DNA of 64,000 nucleotides, from NCBI GenBank assembly GCA_036276115.1, contig DATBEM010000029.1, forward strand, positions 1 through 64,000, written 5' to 3'. Made by a program: the position numbers and the translations under genes. The stretch comes from Trebonia sp036276115. GTDB taxonomy: Bacteria; Actinomycetota; Actinomycetes; Streptosporangiales; Streptosporangiaceae. Under the pieces are notes generated by a model that was given only the letters and a program-made list of their open reading frames with translations, was not told the origin of the DNA and searched no databases. Position 1 is the first letter of the stretch, and each line of letters begins with the position of its first letter. This document shows, one piece after another, positions 1 to 8,257 of the stretch.

Positions 1-2
1 AG

Positions 3-392
3 ATCGGCGTCAGCCTGCGGGTGTTCACCTACCATGTGGGAGAGGAGCCGGGGCACCTGATCAACCCGGTGATCGGGCTGGACGGCGAGCAGGAGGAAGA
101 CGACGAGGCCTGCCTGTCGCTGCCCGGCCTGGTGTTCCCGACGCCGCGCGCCCCCCGGGCCATCGCGACCGGGTTCAACATGCACGGCGACCCGGTCACC
201 ATCGAGGGCACCGAGTTGCTGGCCCGCTGCGTCCAGCACGAGACCGACCACCTGGACGGCATCTTGTTCATCGACCGGCTCGACAAGAAGCAGCGCAAGC
301 TCGCGATGAAGGCCATCCGGGAAGCGGAGTGGTACGGCGACCCGGTTCCCGAGGTCAAGGTCTCGCCGCACTCCACCCAGCGAATCTCCTGA
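3..392 (+). CDS. def: Peptide deformylase, 5' end outside the window
   Basis: Removes the N-terminal formyl group from nascent proteins; a metal-dependent hydrolase acting at the ribosome exit. The frame is open from base 3 and the first visible residues (IGVSLRVFTYHV) are the continuation of the family's first motif, so the true start and the GxGLAAxQ part of motif 1 lie upstream. Motif 2 is seen as EACLSLPG (metal-binding Cys) and motif 3 as QHETDHLDG (HExxH-type metal ligands and catalytic Glu). The C-terminal tail after the DKKQRKLAMKAIREAEW stretch is typical of actinobacterial enzymes. fmt follows after 14 bases, the usual def-fmt pairing that couples deformylation with initiator-tRNA formylation. 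Confidence 0.95.
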   Translation: MGVSLRVFTYHVGEEPGHLINPVIGLDGEQEEDDEACLSLPGLVFPTPRAPRAIATGFNMHGDPVTIEGTELLARCVQHETDHLDGILFIDRLDKKQRKLAMKAIREAEWYGDPVPEVKVSPHSTQRIS

Positions 393-406
393 AGGGGGCT
401 GCATCC

Positions 407-1363
407 TTGCGTCTGGTCTTCGCCGGGACACCGGGGGTCGCGGCGACATCGCTGCGGGCGCTGCTGGCGTCCCGGCACGAGGTTGCCGCGGTCGTGACCC
501 GGCCCGATGCGCCAACCGGCCGAGGCCGGAAGGTCGAGGCCTCTGCGGTCGCCCTCCTGGCCCGGGAGCTAGGGCTGGAGGTCCTGACCCCGGCCCGGCC
601 GCGTGAGCCTGAGTTCCTGGCCCGGCTGGCGCAGGTCGCGCCCGACTGCTGCCCGGTCACCGCCTACGGCGCGCTGCTGCCGCAGGCGGCGCTCGACATC
701 CCGCCCCACGGCTGGATCAACCTGCACTTCTCGCTGCTGCCGGCCTGGCGGGGGGCCGCCCCGGTGCAGCGCGCGCTGCTGCACGGCGACGACATGACCG
801 GCGCGACCACGTTCCGGCTGGTGGCCGAGATGGACGCCGGGCCGGTCTACGGCATGGTGACCGAGCCCGTGCTGCCCGGCGACACGTCGGGCGACCTGCT
901 GGGCCGCATCGCCACCGCCGGCGCGCAGCTGCTGGTGGCCACTCTCGACGGCATCGAGGACGGCACCCTGCGGGCCGAGCCGCAGCCGGCTGAGGGCGTC
1001 AGCTTCGCCCCCAAGCTGACCTCGGCCGACGCCCGCGTGGACTGGAAGCTCCCCGCCCACATCGTGGACCGGGTCATCCGCGCCTGCACGCCCGACCCCG
1101 GCGCCTGGACCGAGCACGACGGCAGCCGGGTCAAGCTCTGGCCGGTGACCATCCCCAGTGCCGCCAGTCCCGACGCCACCGGGCCGCCCGACCTCGCCCC
1201 CGGCGAGCTGCGCGTGACCCGGGGCGCCGTCCACGCCGGCACCGGCACCCGCCCGGTCCTGCTGGGCGACGTCCAGACGCCGGGCAAGCGCCGCATGCCC
1301 GCCGCCGACTGGGCCCGCGGCCTGCCCGCCGGCGCCGGCGCTCCCGCGCCCGGGTTCAGCTAG
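407..1363 (+). CDS. fmt: Methionyl-tRNA formyltransferase
   Basis: Formylates initiator Met-tRNA with 10-formyl-tetrahydrofolate. I choose the TTG at 407 because it gives the family N-terminus LRLVFAGTPGVAATS and has the ribosome site GAAGGGGG at 391-398; an upstream in-frame start at 329 would overlap def. About 318 residues, normal length. The formyl-transfer core is visible as NLHFSLLPAWRGAAPVQ, followed by GATTFRLVAEMDAGPVYG. The C-terminal domain (from about residue 200) carries FAPKLTSADARVDW, typical of Fmt. The stop overlaps the start of rsmB (TAGTG), so the two are probably translated together. Confidence 0.95.
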   Translation: MRLVFAGTPGVAATSLRALLASRHEVAAVVTRPDAPTGRGRKVEASAVALLARELGLEVLTPARPREPEFLARLAQVAPDCCPVTAYGALLPQAALDIPPHGWINLHFSLLPAWRGAAPVQRALLHGDDMTGATTFRLVAEMDAGPVYGMVTEPVLPGDTSGDLLGRIATAGAQLLVATLDGIEDGTLRAEPQPAEGVSFAPKLTSADARVDWKLPAHIVDRVIRACTPDPGAWTEHDGSRVKLWPVTIPSAASPDATGPPDLAPGELRVTRGAVHAGTGTRPVLLGDVQTPGKRRMPAADWARGLPAGAGAPAPGFS

Positions 1364-3858
1364 TGCCCGCCGCTAGGAAGGCAGGCGCTTCCCGGCCGGA
1401 CCCCCGCCGCGAGTCCGCGCCCGGTAGCGACGCGCGCCGTGTCCCGCCCGGACGAGACAGCGGGCAAGGGAAAGAAGGCACGCGGGAACGCGAGGCCACA
1501 CCCGGACGTACGGGCGAGCCGGACCGCGCCCCCTCGAAGGCACGCCGTAGCCGGCAGCCTCTCGTTGCCACCGGACCGCGCGCGACCAAGGGCCAGGCCA
1601 CCGGTGAGCGCGGTGGCGGCAGGCGCCGCCCCGACGAGCGCGATGGCAGCGAGCGAGGTGCCCGTGATCGCGGTGCCGGTGCTCAGCTAGCCGCCGAACG
1701 CGGGGTCGGCCAGCGCAGGCCCGATGACGGCGCGGGTGGCGAGCGCGGCGCTGGTGTGGTCCCGGCCGGCGAGTCCCGCACGGGGGAACGGCTGGCAGGC
1801 GAGGGGAAGGCCGCGCGCGGCCCTGGCTTGCGCGGCGCTCCGGAAGGCCGGGCCGGAGAACGGCGCGCTAGCGGCCCCGGTGCTCGTGCGGGCGGTGCCG
1901 GCCAGCGTGCTGCCGCTGGGTGGGGCGCTGGCGAGCGCGGTCGCGTTGCGCGCGGTGCCCGGGAAAAAAGCGGTGCCGACGAGCGCGGTCCCCGCGTCGC
2001 CCCAGCGGGGAGGCGGACGACGGGCGAGCGGCAACCCGCACGCGGACCTGGCGGGGACCGGGCGGGCGAGCAGCAGCCGGGCGGCCCCGCCCGGCGCGGG
2101 CCGCGCTCGTGGGCCGGGCGGGCTGACCCGGCCCGGCGGACCGCCTACGACCTGCTCGCGGCGGTCGACGAGCGCGCGGCGTACGCCAACCTGCTGCTGC
2201 CGAGGATGCTGACCGACCGGGGCATCACCGGCCGGGACGCGGCCCTGGCGACCGAGCTCGCCTACGGGACGCTGCGCGGGCAGGGCACCTACGACGCGGT
2301 CCTCGCCGCGTGCAGCGACCGGGGGCTGGGCAAGCTGGACCCGCCCGTCCTGCGCGTGCTCCGGCTGGGGGCGCACCAGCTGCTGGCGACCCGGGTGGGC
2401 CAGCACGCGGCGGTCGCCACGTCGGTCGACCTGGCCAAGGACGTGGCCGGCCCGCGCGCGTCCGGGTACGTGAACGCCGTCTTGCGCCGGGTCGCCACCC
2501 GCGACCTGGACCAGTGGCTGCCGATCGTCACGCCCCCGCCGAAGGCCGACCCGGACGGCTACCTGGCCATCGCGCACTCCTACCCGCGCTGGATCGTCGC
2601 CGCCTACCGCGACGCCCTCGGCGCTTCCCCGGAGGGCAACGCCGCTGACGGGCAGGCCGCTGACGGGCAGGCTGCTGACGGGCAGGCTGCTGACGGGCAG
2701 GCCGCCGACGCGCGGCTGGCCGGTGCCGAGCTCGCCCGCGCCCTGGCCGCTGGCAACCAGCGCCCACGGGTGACGATGGCCGTCCGCCCCGGCGGCCCGG
2801 ACCGGGACCAGGTCATGCCCGACGGCGCGGAGCCGTCGCGGTGGTCGCCCTACGGCTTCACCCTGGCCGGCGGCGACCCGGCCGGGCTCATCGCCGCTGG
2901 CGGCGTCACCGTCCAGGACGAGGCCAGCCAGGTCGCCGCGATCGCCCTGGCCGCCGCGCCCGTCCTGCCCGCCAGTGCCAGGGCAACCGTCATCCTCAAC
3001 GGCAGCGCCAACCTCGACGGCAGCGCCAACCTCGACGGCAGCGCCAACCTCAACGGCGACACCAGCGCCGCCGGCATCTCCAGCGTCGGCGAAACCGCCA
3101 GCGCCCGGCCAGCATGGCTCGACATGTGCGCCGGCCCCGGCGGCAAGGCGCGGATGCTGGCGGGACTGGCCACCGAGGGCAGCGCCCGGCTCGTCGCGGC
3201 CGAGTTCCACCCGCACCGGGCCGAGCTGGTGGCCGCCGCCGTTGGTGGCGCAGCCACGCGCGGTACGTCCCCGGGTGGTGCTGCCCGGGGCGGTGCTTCC
3301 CGGGGCGGTGCTTCCCAGAGCGGTGCTGCCCGGGGCGGTGCTTCCCAGAGCGGTGCCCCGGCGGGCCGGGGGCACGGGCAGGAAGCGGGCCCGTGTCAGG
3401 GAAACGATCGTGATGAACGCCCGGCGGGCGTGATCGTGGCCGACGGGCGCGAGCCCGCCTGGCGGGCCGGAGCCTTCGACCGGGTGCTGGTCGACGTGCC
3501 CTGCACCGGCCTCGGGGCGCTGCGCCGGCGGCCGGAGGCGCGCTGGCGCAAGTCGCCCGGCGACCTGCCCGCCCTCGGCGAGCTCCAGCGGGCGCTGCTG
3601 CGGTCGGCCCTGGCCGCCGTCCGGCCCGGGGGAGTGGTGGCCTACGTGACCTGCTCCCCGGTCCCGGCCGAGACCAGCGCGGTCGTCCGCGCGGTGACCG
3701 CCGGGCCGGGGCCCCCGGCCGAGATCCTCGATGCCCCCGCCCTCCTGGCGGACATCCCGGACCTGGCCAGCGCGGCCGACCCGCGCTTCGCCCAGTTCTG
3801 GCCGCACCGCCACGGCACCGACGCGATCTTCATCGCCCTGCTCCGCCGTCCGGCGTGA
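1363..3858 (+). CDS. rsmB: 16S rRNA m5C methyltransferase RsmB with large low-complexity insertions
   Basis: SAM-dependent cytosine-5 methyltransferase of the NOL1/NOP2/Sun family. At 831 residues it is much longer than the usual 450-480. Residues 1 to about 258 are an Arg/Gly/Ala/Glu-rich disordered extension; the NusB-like RNA-binding domain starts near residue 259 (RTAYDLLAAVDERAAYANLL); the Rossmann domain has MCAGPGGKARMLA. Both catalytic cysteines are present: Cys714 in VDVPCTGLG and Cys764 in VTCSP. Three in-frame minisatellites interrupt the catalytic half (AADGQ, GSANLD and Gly/Ala/Ser-rich repeats). The GTG start overlaps the fmt stop, but codon use in the first 250 codons is less GC3-biased than the rest, so a later true start cannot be excluded. 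Confidence 0.88.
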   Translation: MPAARKAGASRPDPRRESAPGSDARRVPPGRDSGQGKEGTREREATPGRTGEPDRAPSKARRSRQPLVATGPRATKGQATGERGGGRRRPDERDGSERGARDRGAGAQLAAERGVGQRRPDDGAGGERGAGVVPAGESRTGERLAGEGKAARGPGLRGAPEGRAGERRASGPGARAGGAGQRAAAGWGAGERGRVARGAREKSGADERGPRVAPAGRRTTGERQPARGPGGDRAGEQQPGGPARRGPRSWAGRADPARRTAYDLLAAVDERAAYANLLLPRMLTDRGITGRDAALATELAYGTLRGQGTYDAVLAACSDRGLGKLDPPVLRVLRLGAHQLLATRVGQHAAVATSVDLAKDVAGPRASGYVNAVLRRVATRDLDQWLPIVTPPPKADPDGYLAIAHSYPRWIVAAYRDALGASPEGNAADGQAADGQAADGQAADGQAADARLAGAELARALAAGNQRPRVTMAVRPGGPDRDQVMPDGAEPSRWSPYGFTLAGGDPAGLIAAGGVTVQDEASQVAAIALAAAPVLPASARATVILNGSANLDGSANLDGSANLNGDTSAAGISSVGETASARPAWLDMCAGPGGKARMLAGLATEGSARLVAAEFHPHRAELVAAAVGGAATRGTSPGGAARGGASRGGASQSGAARGGASQSGAPAGRGHGQEAGPCQGNDRDERPAGVIVADGREPAWRAGAFDRVLVDVPCTGLGALRRRPEARWRKSPGDLPALGELQRALLRSALAAVRPGGVVAYVTCSPVPAETSAVVRAVTAGPGPPAEILDAPALLADIPDLASAADPRFAQFWPHRHGTDAIFIALLRRPA
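2644..2703 (+). repeat. In-frame 15-bp tandem repeat inside rsmB
   Basis: Four copies of a unit close to GCTGACGGGCAGGCC, encoding ADGQA repeats, inserted between the NusB-like and methyltransferase parts of RsmB. Unit length is a multiple of three, so the frame is kept. Confidence 0.9.
3001..3054 (+). repeat. In-frame 18-bp tandem repeat inside rsmB
   Basis: Three copies of GGCAGCGCCAACCTCGAC (Gly-Ser-Ala-Asn-Leu-Asp), the last with one change, placed just before the SAM-binding motif CAGPGGKA of RsmB. Confidence 0.9.
3272..3358 (+). repeat. In-frame 15-bp degenerate repeat inside rsmB
   Basis: About six copies of a 15-base unit related to GGGGCGGTGCTTCCC, encoding Gly-Gly-Ala-Ser/Ala-Arg/Gln repeats within the Rossmann domain of RsmB, between the SAM-binding strand and the VADGREPAWRAG segment. 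Confidence 0.85.
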
Positions 3859-3868
3859 CCACGCACGC

Positions 3869-4861
3869 CTACCGGGCGGCGTCGCCTATGCGGTACTCGT
3901 GGGTGAGGTCATCCAGGCGGGCCTTCAGGTCGTCGTCCACCGTGTAGTCGGCCGCCGCCAGGCTGGCCTCGAGCTGGGCGGGGGTGCTGGCGCCGATGAT
4001 CGGGGCCGTGATCGCCGGGCCGGACATCACCCAGGCAACCGAGAGGGTGACCAGGCTGACCCCGGCCTCGCGGGCCAGCTCCTGCAGCCGCTCGACGGTG
4101 TCGAACTCCCGGTCATGCCAGTAGCGCTGCTGGTAGTTGCTCGCGGCCGTGCCGAGCTGGAAGCGGGTGCCCTCGGGCGGGGCGGCCGCGCGGTCGTGCT
4201 TGCCCGACAATAGCCCGCCGGCGATCGGGTTGTAGCTGATGACCCCGACGCCTTCCTCAAGGCAGAACGGGAACATCTCCCGCTCGTTCTGGCGGAACAG
4301 CAGGTTGTAGCGCGGCTGGACCGAGTCAAAGCGCGCCAGCCGCAGCGTCTCGCTGCGGCCGACGGCCCGCACGAGCTGGTACGTGAGGAAGTTCGAGCAG
4401 CCGGTGTACCGGACCTTCCCCGACCGGACCAGGTCATCCAGCGCGCCGAGGGTCTCGTCGATCGGCGTGTCCCGGTCGTAGCCATGCAACTGGTACAGGT
4501 CGATGTAGTCGGTGCCCAGGCGGCGCAGGGACCCCTCCACCGCCGACATGATGTGCTTGCGGGAGTTGCCGCCGTCCCACGGGGACGGCCCGGTCGGGGC
4601 GAAGCACTTGGTGGCGAGGATGAACCGGTCCCGCTTGCCCGCCAGCCAGCGCCCCACGATCTCCTCAGTCCGCCCGCGGGTCTCCAGGCTGCCGCCCAGC
4701 GGGTAGGCGTCGGAGGTGTCGAGGAAGTCCACGCCCCCCTCGGCGGCGCGGTCCATGATCGCGAACGAGGTCTCCTCGTCGCATTGCAGCCCGAACGTCA
4801 TCGTCCCCAGGCACTGCCGTGATACCGGCAGCCCGGTCCGGCCAAGTCGCGCGTGTTCCAT
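3869..4861 (-). CDS. Aldo/keto reductase
   Basis: NADPH-dependent oxidoreductase of the TIM-barrel AKR superfamily; substrate not predictable. About 330 residues. The ATG at 4861 is chosen because the protein then begins MEHARLGRTGLPVSR, the classical AKR N-terminus; the open frame extends upstream without homology. The catalytic tetrad is visible: Asp and Tyr in DTSDAYPLGG, Lys in ILATKCFAP, His in LYQLHGYD. The cofactor-binding C-terminal part has APIIGASTPAQLEASLAA. It resembles the AKR subgroup of YajO/Tas-like proteins (NPIAGGLLSGKH). It is convergent with rsmB and lies at the left edge of the first accessory block. Confidence 0.92.
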   Translation of the reverse strand: MEHARLGRTGLPVSRQCLGTMTFGLQCDEETSFAIMDRAAEGGVDFLDTSDAYPLGGSLETRGRTEEIVGRWLAGKRDRFILATKCFAPTGPSPWDGGNSRKHIMSAVEGSLRRLGTDYIDLYQLHGYDRDTPIDETLGALDDLVRSGKVRYTGCSNFLTYQLVRAVGRSETLRLARFDSVQPRYNLLFRQNEREMFPFCLEEGVGVISYNPIAGGLLSGKHDRAAAPPEGTRFQLGTAASNYQQRYWHDREFDTVERLQELAREAGVSLVTLSVAWVMSGPAITAPIIGASTPAQLEASLAAADYTVDDDLKARLDDLTHEYRIGDAAR

Positions 4862-4896
4862 GCCCCGCACGCTACCGCCGGCCGGGCCGCCTCCTG

Positions 4897-5403
4897 CTAG
4901 CAGGACGGGTCGTGCGCCCCGACGGCGATCCAGTCGGTCACGACCGGGCGCTTGCCCGCGACCTCGATGGACAGGCTCAGCGGCCCCGACGGCACCTCCG
5001 CGATCCGGAACCGGCCCAGCTTGTCGGCGGTCACCGCCGCCGGGGCGCCGGCGGTGCGGCGGACCCGGATGCTGGCCGGGGTCGCCGGGGTGAGCTGGCC
5101 GACCACCCGCCATGATCGCGCGTGCCGCCCCGGCGTCAGCTCGATCTCGATGCTGACCTCCGATGACTGGAATACTGTCAGCGTCGGGCCACGGGTCAGG
5201 GCGAGCCCGTCCTCCACCAGCGTCGCCAGCTCGGCGTCGCTCATCCGCAGCGCGAAGCTGTCCTTGGCCAGCTCAGCGGACTCCGGCGGCGGCGGCTCGG
5301 CCTCCCCGAGCACCGCGCGGACGGCCGCCAGCAGCTGGTCGTCGTCGAGCCGGCGCCGGCGCGCCCGCGCGTCGCCGCCGCCCGGTGGGCTGTGCCCGGT
5401 CAT
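4897..5403 (-). CDS. Small protein accompanying the CHAT gene (sigma-associated family)
   Basis: 168 residues, no signal peptide or membrane segment. The N-terminal part has a basic patch (RARRRRLDDDQLLAAVRAVL) followed by a helical segment ESAELAKDSFALRMSDAELATLVED; this matches, from memory, a family of actinobacterial proteins of the pattern LLAAL...P..v...AK.AFa.Rt.DAELA.L that is often encoded beside ECF sigma factors and CHAT genes. The C-terminal half (ASIRVRRTAG ... DKLGRFRIAEVPSGPLSLSIEV) looks like a small carboxypeptidase-regulatory-like beta sandwich. It is downstream of the CHAT gene on the same strand (121-base gap). It may be a partner, regulator or substrate of the CHAT protease; that is inference. 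Confidence 0.75.
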   Translation of the reverse strand: MTGHSPPGGGDARARRRRLDDDQLLAAVRAVLGEAEPPPPESAELAKDSFALRMSDAELATLVEDGLALTRGPTLTVFQSSEVSIEIELTPGRHARSWRVVGQLTPATPASIRVRRTAGAPAAVTADKLGRFRIAEVPSGPLSLSIEVAGKRPVVTDWIAVGAHDPSC

Positions 5404-5524
5404 GTGTCTCCCCCCACGTGCCTGCCTGCGGGCAATCTTGCGCGCCCCGTTCCTCTCAGTAAAGAGAGCGTGGCAGGGCGCTAGATACCTCTGCCCGCCA
5501 GGAGCCGGGCAAACTGCCCGCCCG

Positions 5525-8155
5525 TCAGCAGCCTAGGGCCACGAACGCGCACGCGGTCGCCAGCGCGAGCGGGTCCCCGGCGGCGGCTTCCCGCGCGGCC
5601 CGCAGTGCCTGGCCGAGCCCGGCCCCGCCCGCCATGGCCGCGTGCAGGGACCTCATCACCGGCCCGGTGGCCGCGTCGTTGACTCCGACGATCGCCGCGA
5701 CGATGCCCGCCGTCCCCCGCGGCATCAGGCTGCTGGCGATGCCGAGCAGCTCATCGGCCCCGACGGCCGCCCCCAGTCCGGTATCGCAGGCCGACAGGAC
5801 CAGCCGGTAGGGGGCGCGGCTGATGCCCTCCAGCTCGTACAGGGTCAGCTCGCCGTCCTCGAGCACCAGGTTGGAGAACAGCGGGTTGTCGGCCCGGAAG
5901 CGCCCGTGGGCGGCGACGTGGGCGAGCCACGCGCCGTCGAGCCCGGCCAGCACCGGGCCGGCCGCTGCGGGCAGCCGCGGCTCGCCGTCCGGGGACTTGC
6001 CGCCGAGCACGGTGGCCTGCGGGTACAGCCCGGCGAGGGCCTCGATCTCCGCCGGGGCGGCCGGCAGGCCCGGCCCCTGCACGAGGGTGACCAGCCGCCG
6101 TCCGGGCGGCGGCGCCGACCGCGCCCGCAGCCAGGCCGTCGCCGACGGGCTCACGCTGACCGCCCGCTCGCGCAGGGCGGGCAGCAGGCCCCAGGGAATC
6201 GCGTGCAGCCGCCCCGACGGGACCATGATCACGTCGCCGTCGCCGAGGTCAGCCACGGCCGGCCCGAGCAGCGCCTCCTGCAGCAGCGCGCCGGCGCTCT
6301 CGAGCGTCCCGGCCGGGTCGCGGCCCGGCCGCCCGCTGGCCAGGCGCTTGAGCTGCAGGCGGGCGTAGTCGAGCTCCTCGGCCGCCACCGCCGAGGCGCC
6401 GGCGACGTGCAGCCGCACCCCGGACCGGCTGACGGTCACCGCGTGCAGGACCTGGTCCACCTCGACCAGCTCGACGAGCACGCCGCCGCCGAGCGCCCGG
6501 GTCAGCGCGGCCAGCGAGAACGGCGGGGCCGCGGCCCCGGCCGCGCCCGGGGTGCGCAGCACGTGGTCGCGGACCGCGCGCTCCAGCCGCAGCCGGTCCC
6601 GGCGCAGCTCGGCCGCCCGGGCGGGGGAGTCGGGCTCCTGGTCCAGCCGCCGCGATACCTCCCGCAGGGCGGACATGTCCTGGGCGAGCTGCTCGTCGCG
6701 GGCGATGGCGGGCGGGGTGGCGGCGGCGATGGTCGCCCGCCAGCGCTCGCTCCAGGCCAGCAGCCGCCGCGCGTCGCCCGCGCCGATGGCCGCCCGCTGG
6801 CCGAGGGTCGCCAGCTCCCCGCCGTAGGCGGTCACGGCCGCCCGCATCTCGCTGGCGCCGAGCAGCTGCTGGCACCCGGCGACGACGGCGAGGCCGTGGC
6901 GGCAGGCGGCCAGCATCTGCCGCTGCTGCCCGCGGGCCTGGGCCAGCAGCGCCCGCGCGAGCCAGGCCCGGCTCTGGGTCACGGCCGGCCCGGCCCGGCG
7001 CCGGGCGGCGTCGGCCAGGTGCCGCCGGGCGGCCACCCCGTTGCCGCGCAGCAGGGCCAGCCGCCCGGCCAGCAGGTGCGCCTCCGGCGACTCCTCGGCC
7101 CCCAGCGCCGCCAGCTCGCGGGCGACCGAGCAGGCCAGCCGGTAGGCCGCCAGGCTGCCGTCGCCGGCGGCGTGCCGGGCCTGCACCAGGACCAGGCGGG
7201 TGCGGGCGGACCAGCGGCGCCGCCGCTGGCGGGCGAACAGCCCGGCCGCCCGCCGCGCCCGCTCGGTCGCCCCGGCCGGGTCACCGGCCGCCAGCGCGGC
7301 GGCCGCGGCCGCGTACAGCAGCTCCGCGAACTTGGTGGACGTGGCGGCGCCAGGCTCGCCCGACGTGTCCCCGGCCGCGATCGCCGCGTCCGCCCCGGCC
7401 AGCGCGTCGGCCGCCAGGCCAGCCGACAGCAGGACCGCGCACCGGTCGATGGCCAGGTCAGGCGTGGGCGTGCCGAGGCGCCCGTACTGCTGGCCCGCCC
7501 GGGCCAAGACGACCAGCGCCTCCGGGACCCGGCCGGAGGCGGCCGCCACCAGCCCGCGGTTGTGCTGGGCGGCGGCGTGCTCCCATTCCTGCCCGAGCTC
7601 GGCGAACAGCCCCTCGGCGGCGGTGAAGTCATCATTGGCGCGGCGGGTCAACCCCCGTTCGAGCAGCAGCAGGCCCCGGTGGCTGCGCGCCCGCGCCTCC
7701 CACAGCCGGTCGCCGTACCGGGGCACGATGGCCACCACCTGGTTGAGATCGCGCAGCGCCTCGTCCCGGCGCCCGATGAGGGCCAGCGCGGCCGCCCGGC
7801 GCATGAGCACCTGGCCCGCCAGCGCGTCCCTGGCCAGCGCCGCCGCCTCGTTGAGGTGGGCCAGGCCCCGCCCGGTGCCCCCGGCCACGACCATGGTGAG
7901 GCCGAGGGTGGCCTGGGCGTCGGCCACCCGCTGGGCGTCCCTGGCCTCGCGGGCGAGCCGCAGCGCGAGCCGGAGCTGCGCCCGCGCGGGGCCAATGCGG
8001 CCCGTGTCGCGCAAGGCGATGCCGGCCGCCTGCCGGGCAATGGACGCCTCGGCCGGCGGCAACTCGCCGCTCAGCAGCTCTTGTGCCTGGCTAAGGGCAT
8101 CATTAGGCCGGGAAAGCGCCAGGGCCAGCAGATTCGCGGTTGGCGATGTATCCAT
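5525..8155 (-). CDS. TPR-CHAT caspase-like protease
   Basis: 876 residues, predicted cytoplasmic. Residues about 1-560 are Ala/Leu/Arg-rich helical repeats of the TPR type (for example AQATLGLTMVVAGGTGRGLAHL, then LLLERGLTRRANDDFTAAEGLF). The C-terminal third is a CHAT domain, a clan CD (caspase/separase-like) peptidase: DVIMVPSGRLHAIPW leads into it, with catalytic His750 in VAAHGRF and catalytic Cys790 in LSACDTGLG. Both catalytic residues are intact, so an active cysteine protease is expected. The start ATG at 8155 follows AGAGGAAGG on the minus strand. It is divergent from the S8 protease gene (102 bases apart) and upstream of the small gene at 4897-5403. CHAT proteins are used in bacterial conflict and sigma-factor signalling systems; the role here is not known. 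Confidence 0.9.
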   Translation of the reverse strand: MDTSPTANLLALALSRPNDALSQAQELLSGELPPAEASIARQAAGIALRDTGRIGPARAQLRLALRLAREARDAQRVADAQATLGLTMVVAGGTGRGLAHLNEAAALARDALAGQVLMRRAAALALIGRRDEALRDLNQVVAIVPRYGDRLWEARARSHRGLLLLERGLTRRANDDFTAAEGLFAELGQEWEHAAAQHNRGLVAAASGRVPEALVVLARAGQQYGRLGTPTPDLAIDRCAVLLSAGLAADALAGADAAIAAGDTSGEPGAATSTKFAELLYAAAAAALAAGDPAGATERARRAAGLFARQRRRRWSARTRLVLVQARHAAGDGSLAAYRLACSVARELAALGAEESPEAHLLAGRLALLRGNGVAARRHLADAARRRAGPAVTQSRAWLARALLAQARGQQRQMLAACRHGLAVVAGCQQLLGASEMRAAVTAYGGELATLGQRAAIGAGDARRLLAWSERWRATIAAATPPAIARDEQLAQDMSALREVSRRLDQEPDSPARAAELRRDRLRLERAVRDHVLRTPGAAGAAAPPFSLAALTRALGGGVLVELVEVDQVLHAVTVSRSGVRLHVAGASAVAAEELDYARLQLKRLASGRPGRDPAGTLESAGALLQEALLGPAVADLGDGDVIMVPSGRLHAIPWGLLPALRERAVSVSPSATAWLRARSAPPPGRRLVTLVQGPGLPAAPAEIEALAGLYPQATVLGGKSPDGEPRLPAAAGPVLAGLDGAWLAHVAAHGRFRADNPLFSNLVLEDGELTLYELEGISRAPYRLVLSACDTGLGAAVGADELLGIASSLMPRGTAGIVAAIVGVNDAATGPVMRSLHAAMAGGAGLGQALRAAREAAAGDPLALATACAFVALGC

Positions 8156-8178
8156 GGCACCACCACCTTCCTCTGAGC

Positions 8179-8246
8179 CTATGACAGTGATCGTGGGGGC
8201 GGCGATCGCACGGGCGGAGCACGCCGGATCAGGCTATGACGGTGAT
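8179..8246. promoter_or_regulatory. Divergent promoter region with direct repeat between CHAT and S8 genes
   Basis: CTATGACAGTGAT (8179-8191) and CTATGACGGTGAT (8234-8246) match at 12 of 13 bases, 55 bp apart, inside the 102-bp space between the two divergent protease genes. The placement suggests a shared operator; no -10/-35 pair is assigned with confidence. The S8 ribosome site GAGG-TGAGG lies just after the second copy. Confidence 0.4.
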
Positions 8247-8257
8247 GAGGTGAGGCG

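Noticed and set aside
1687..3813. 708-codon minus-strand open frame opposite rsmB
   Set aside because: Low-complexity shadow; rsmB on the plus strand has intact catalytic motifs.
5642..8176. 844-codon open frame on the plus strand opposite the CHAT gene
   Set aside because: Antisense shadow of GC-rich coding DNA; composition is Gly/Arg/Pro/Gln-rich without any domain, while the minus strand encodes a recognisable TPR-CHAT protein.
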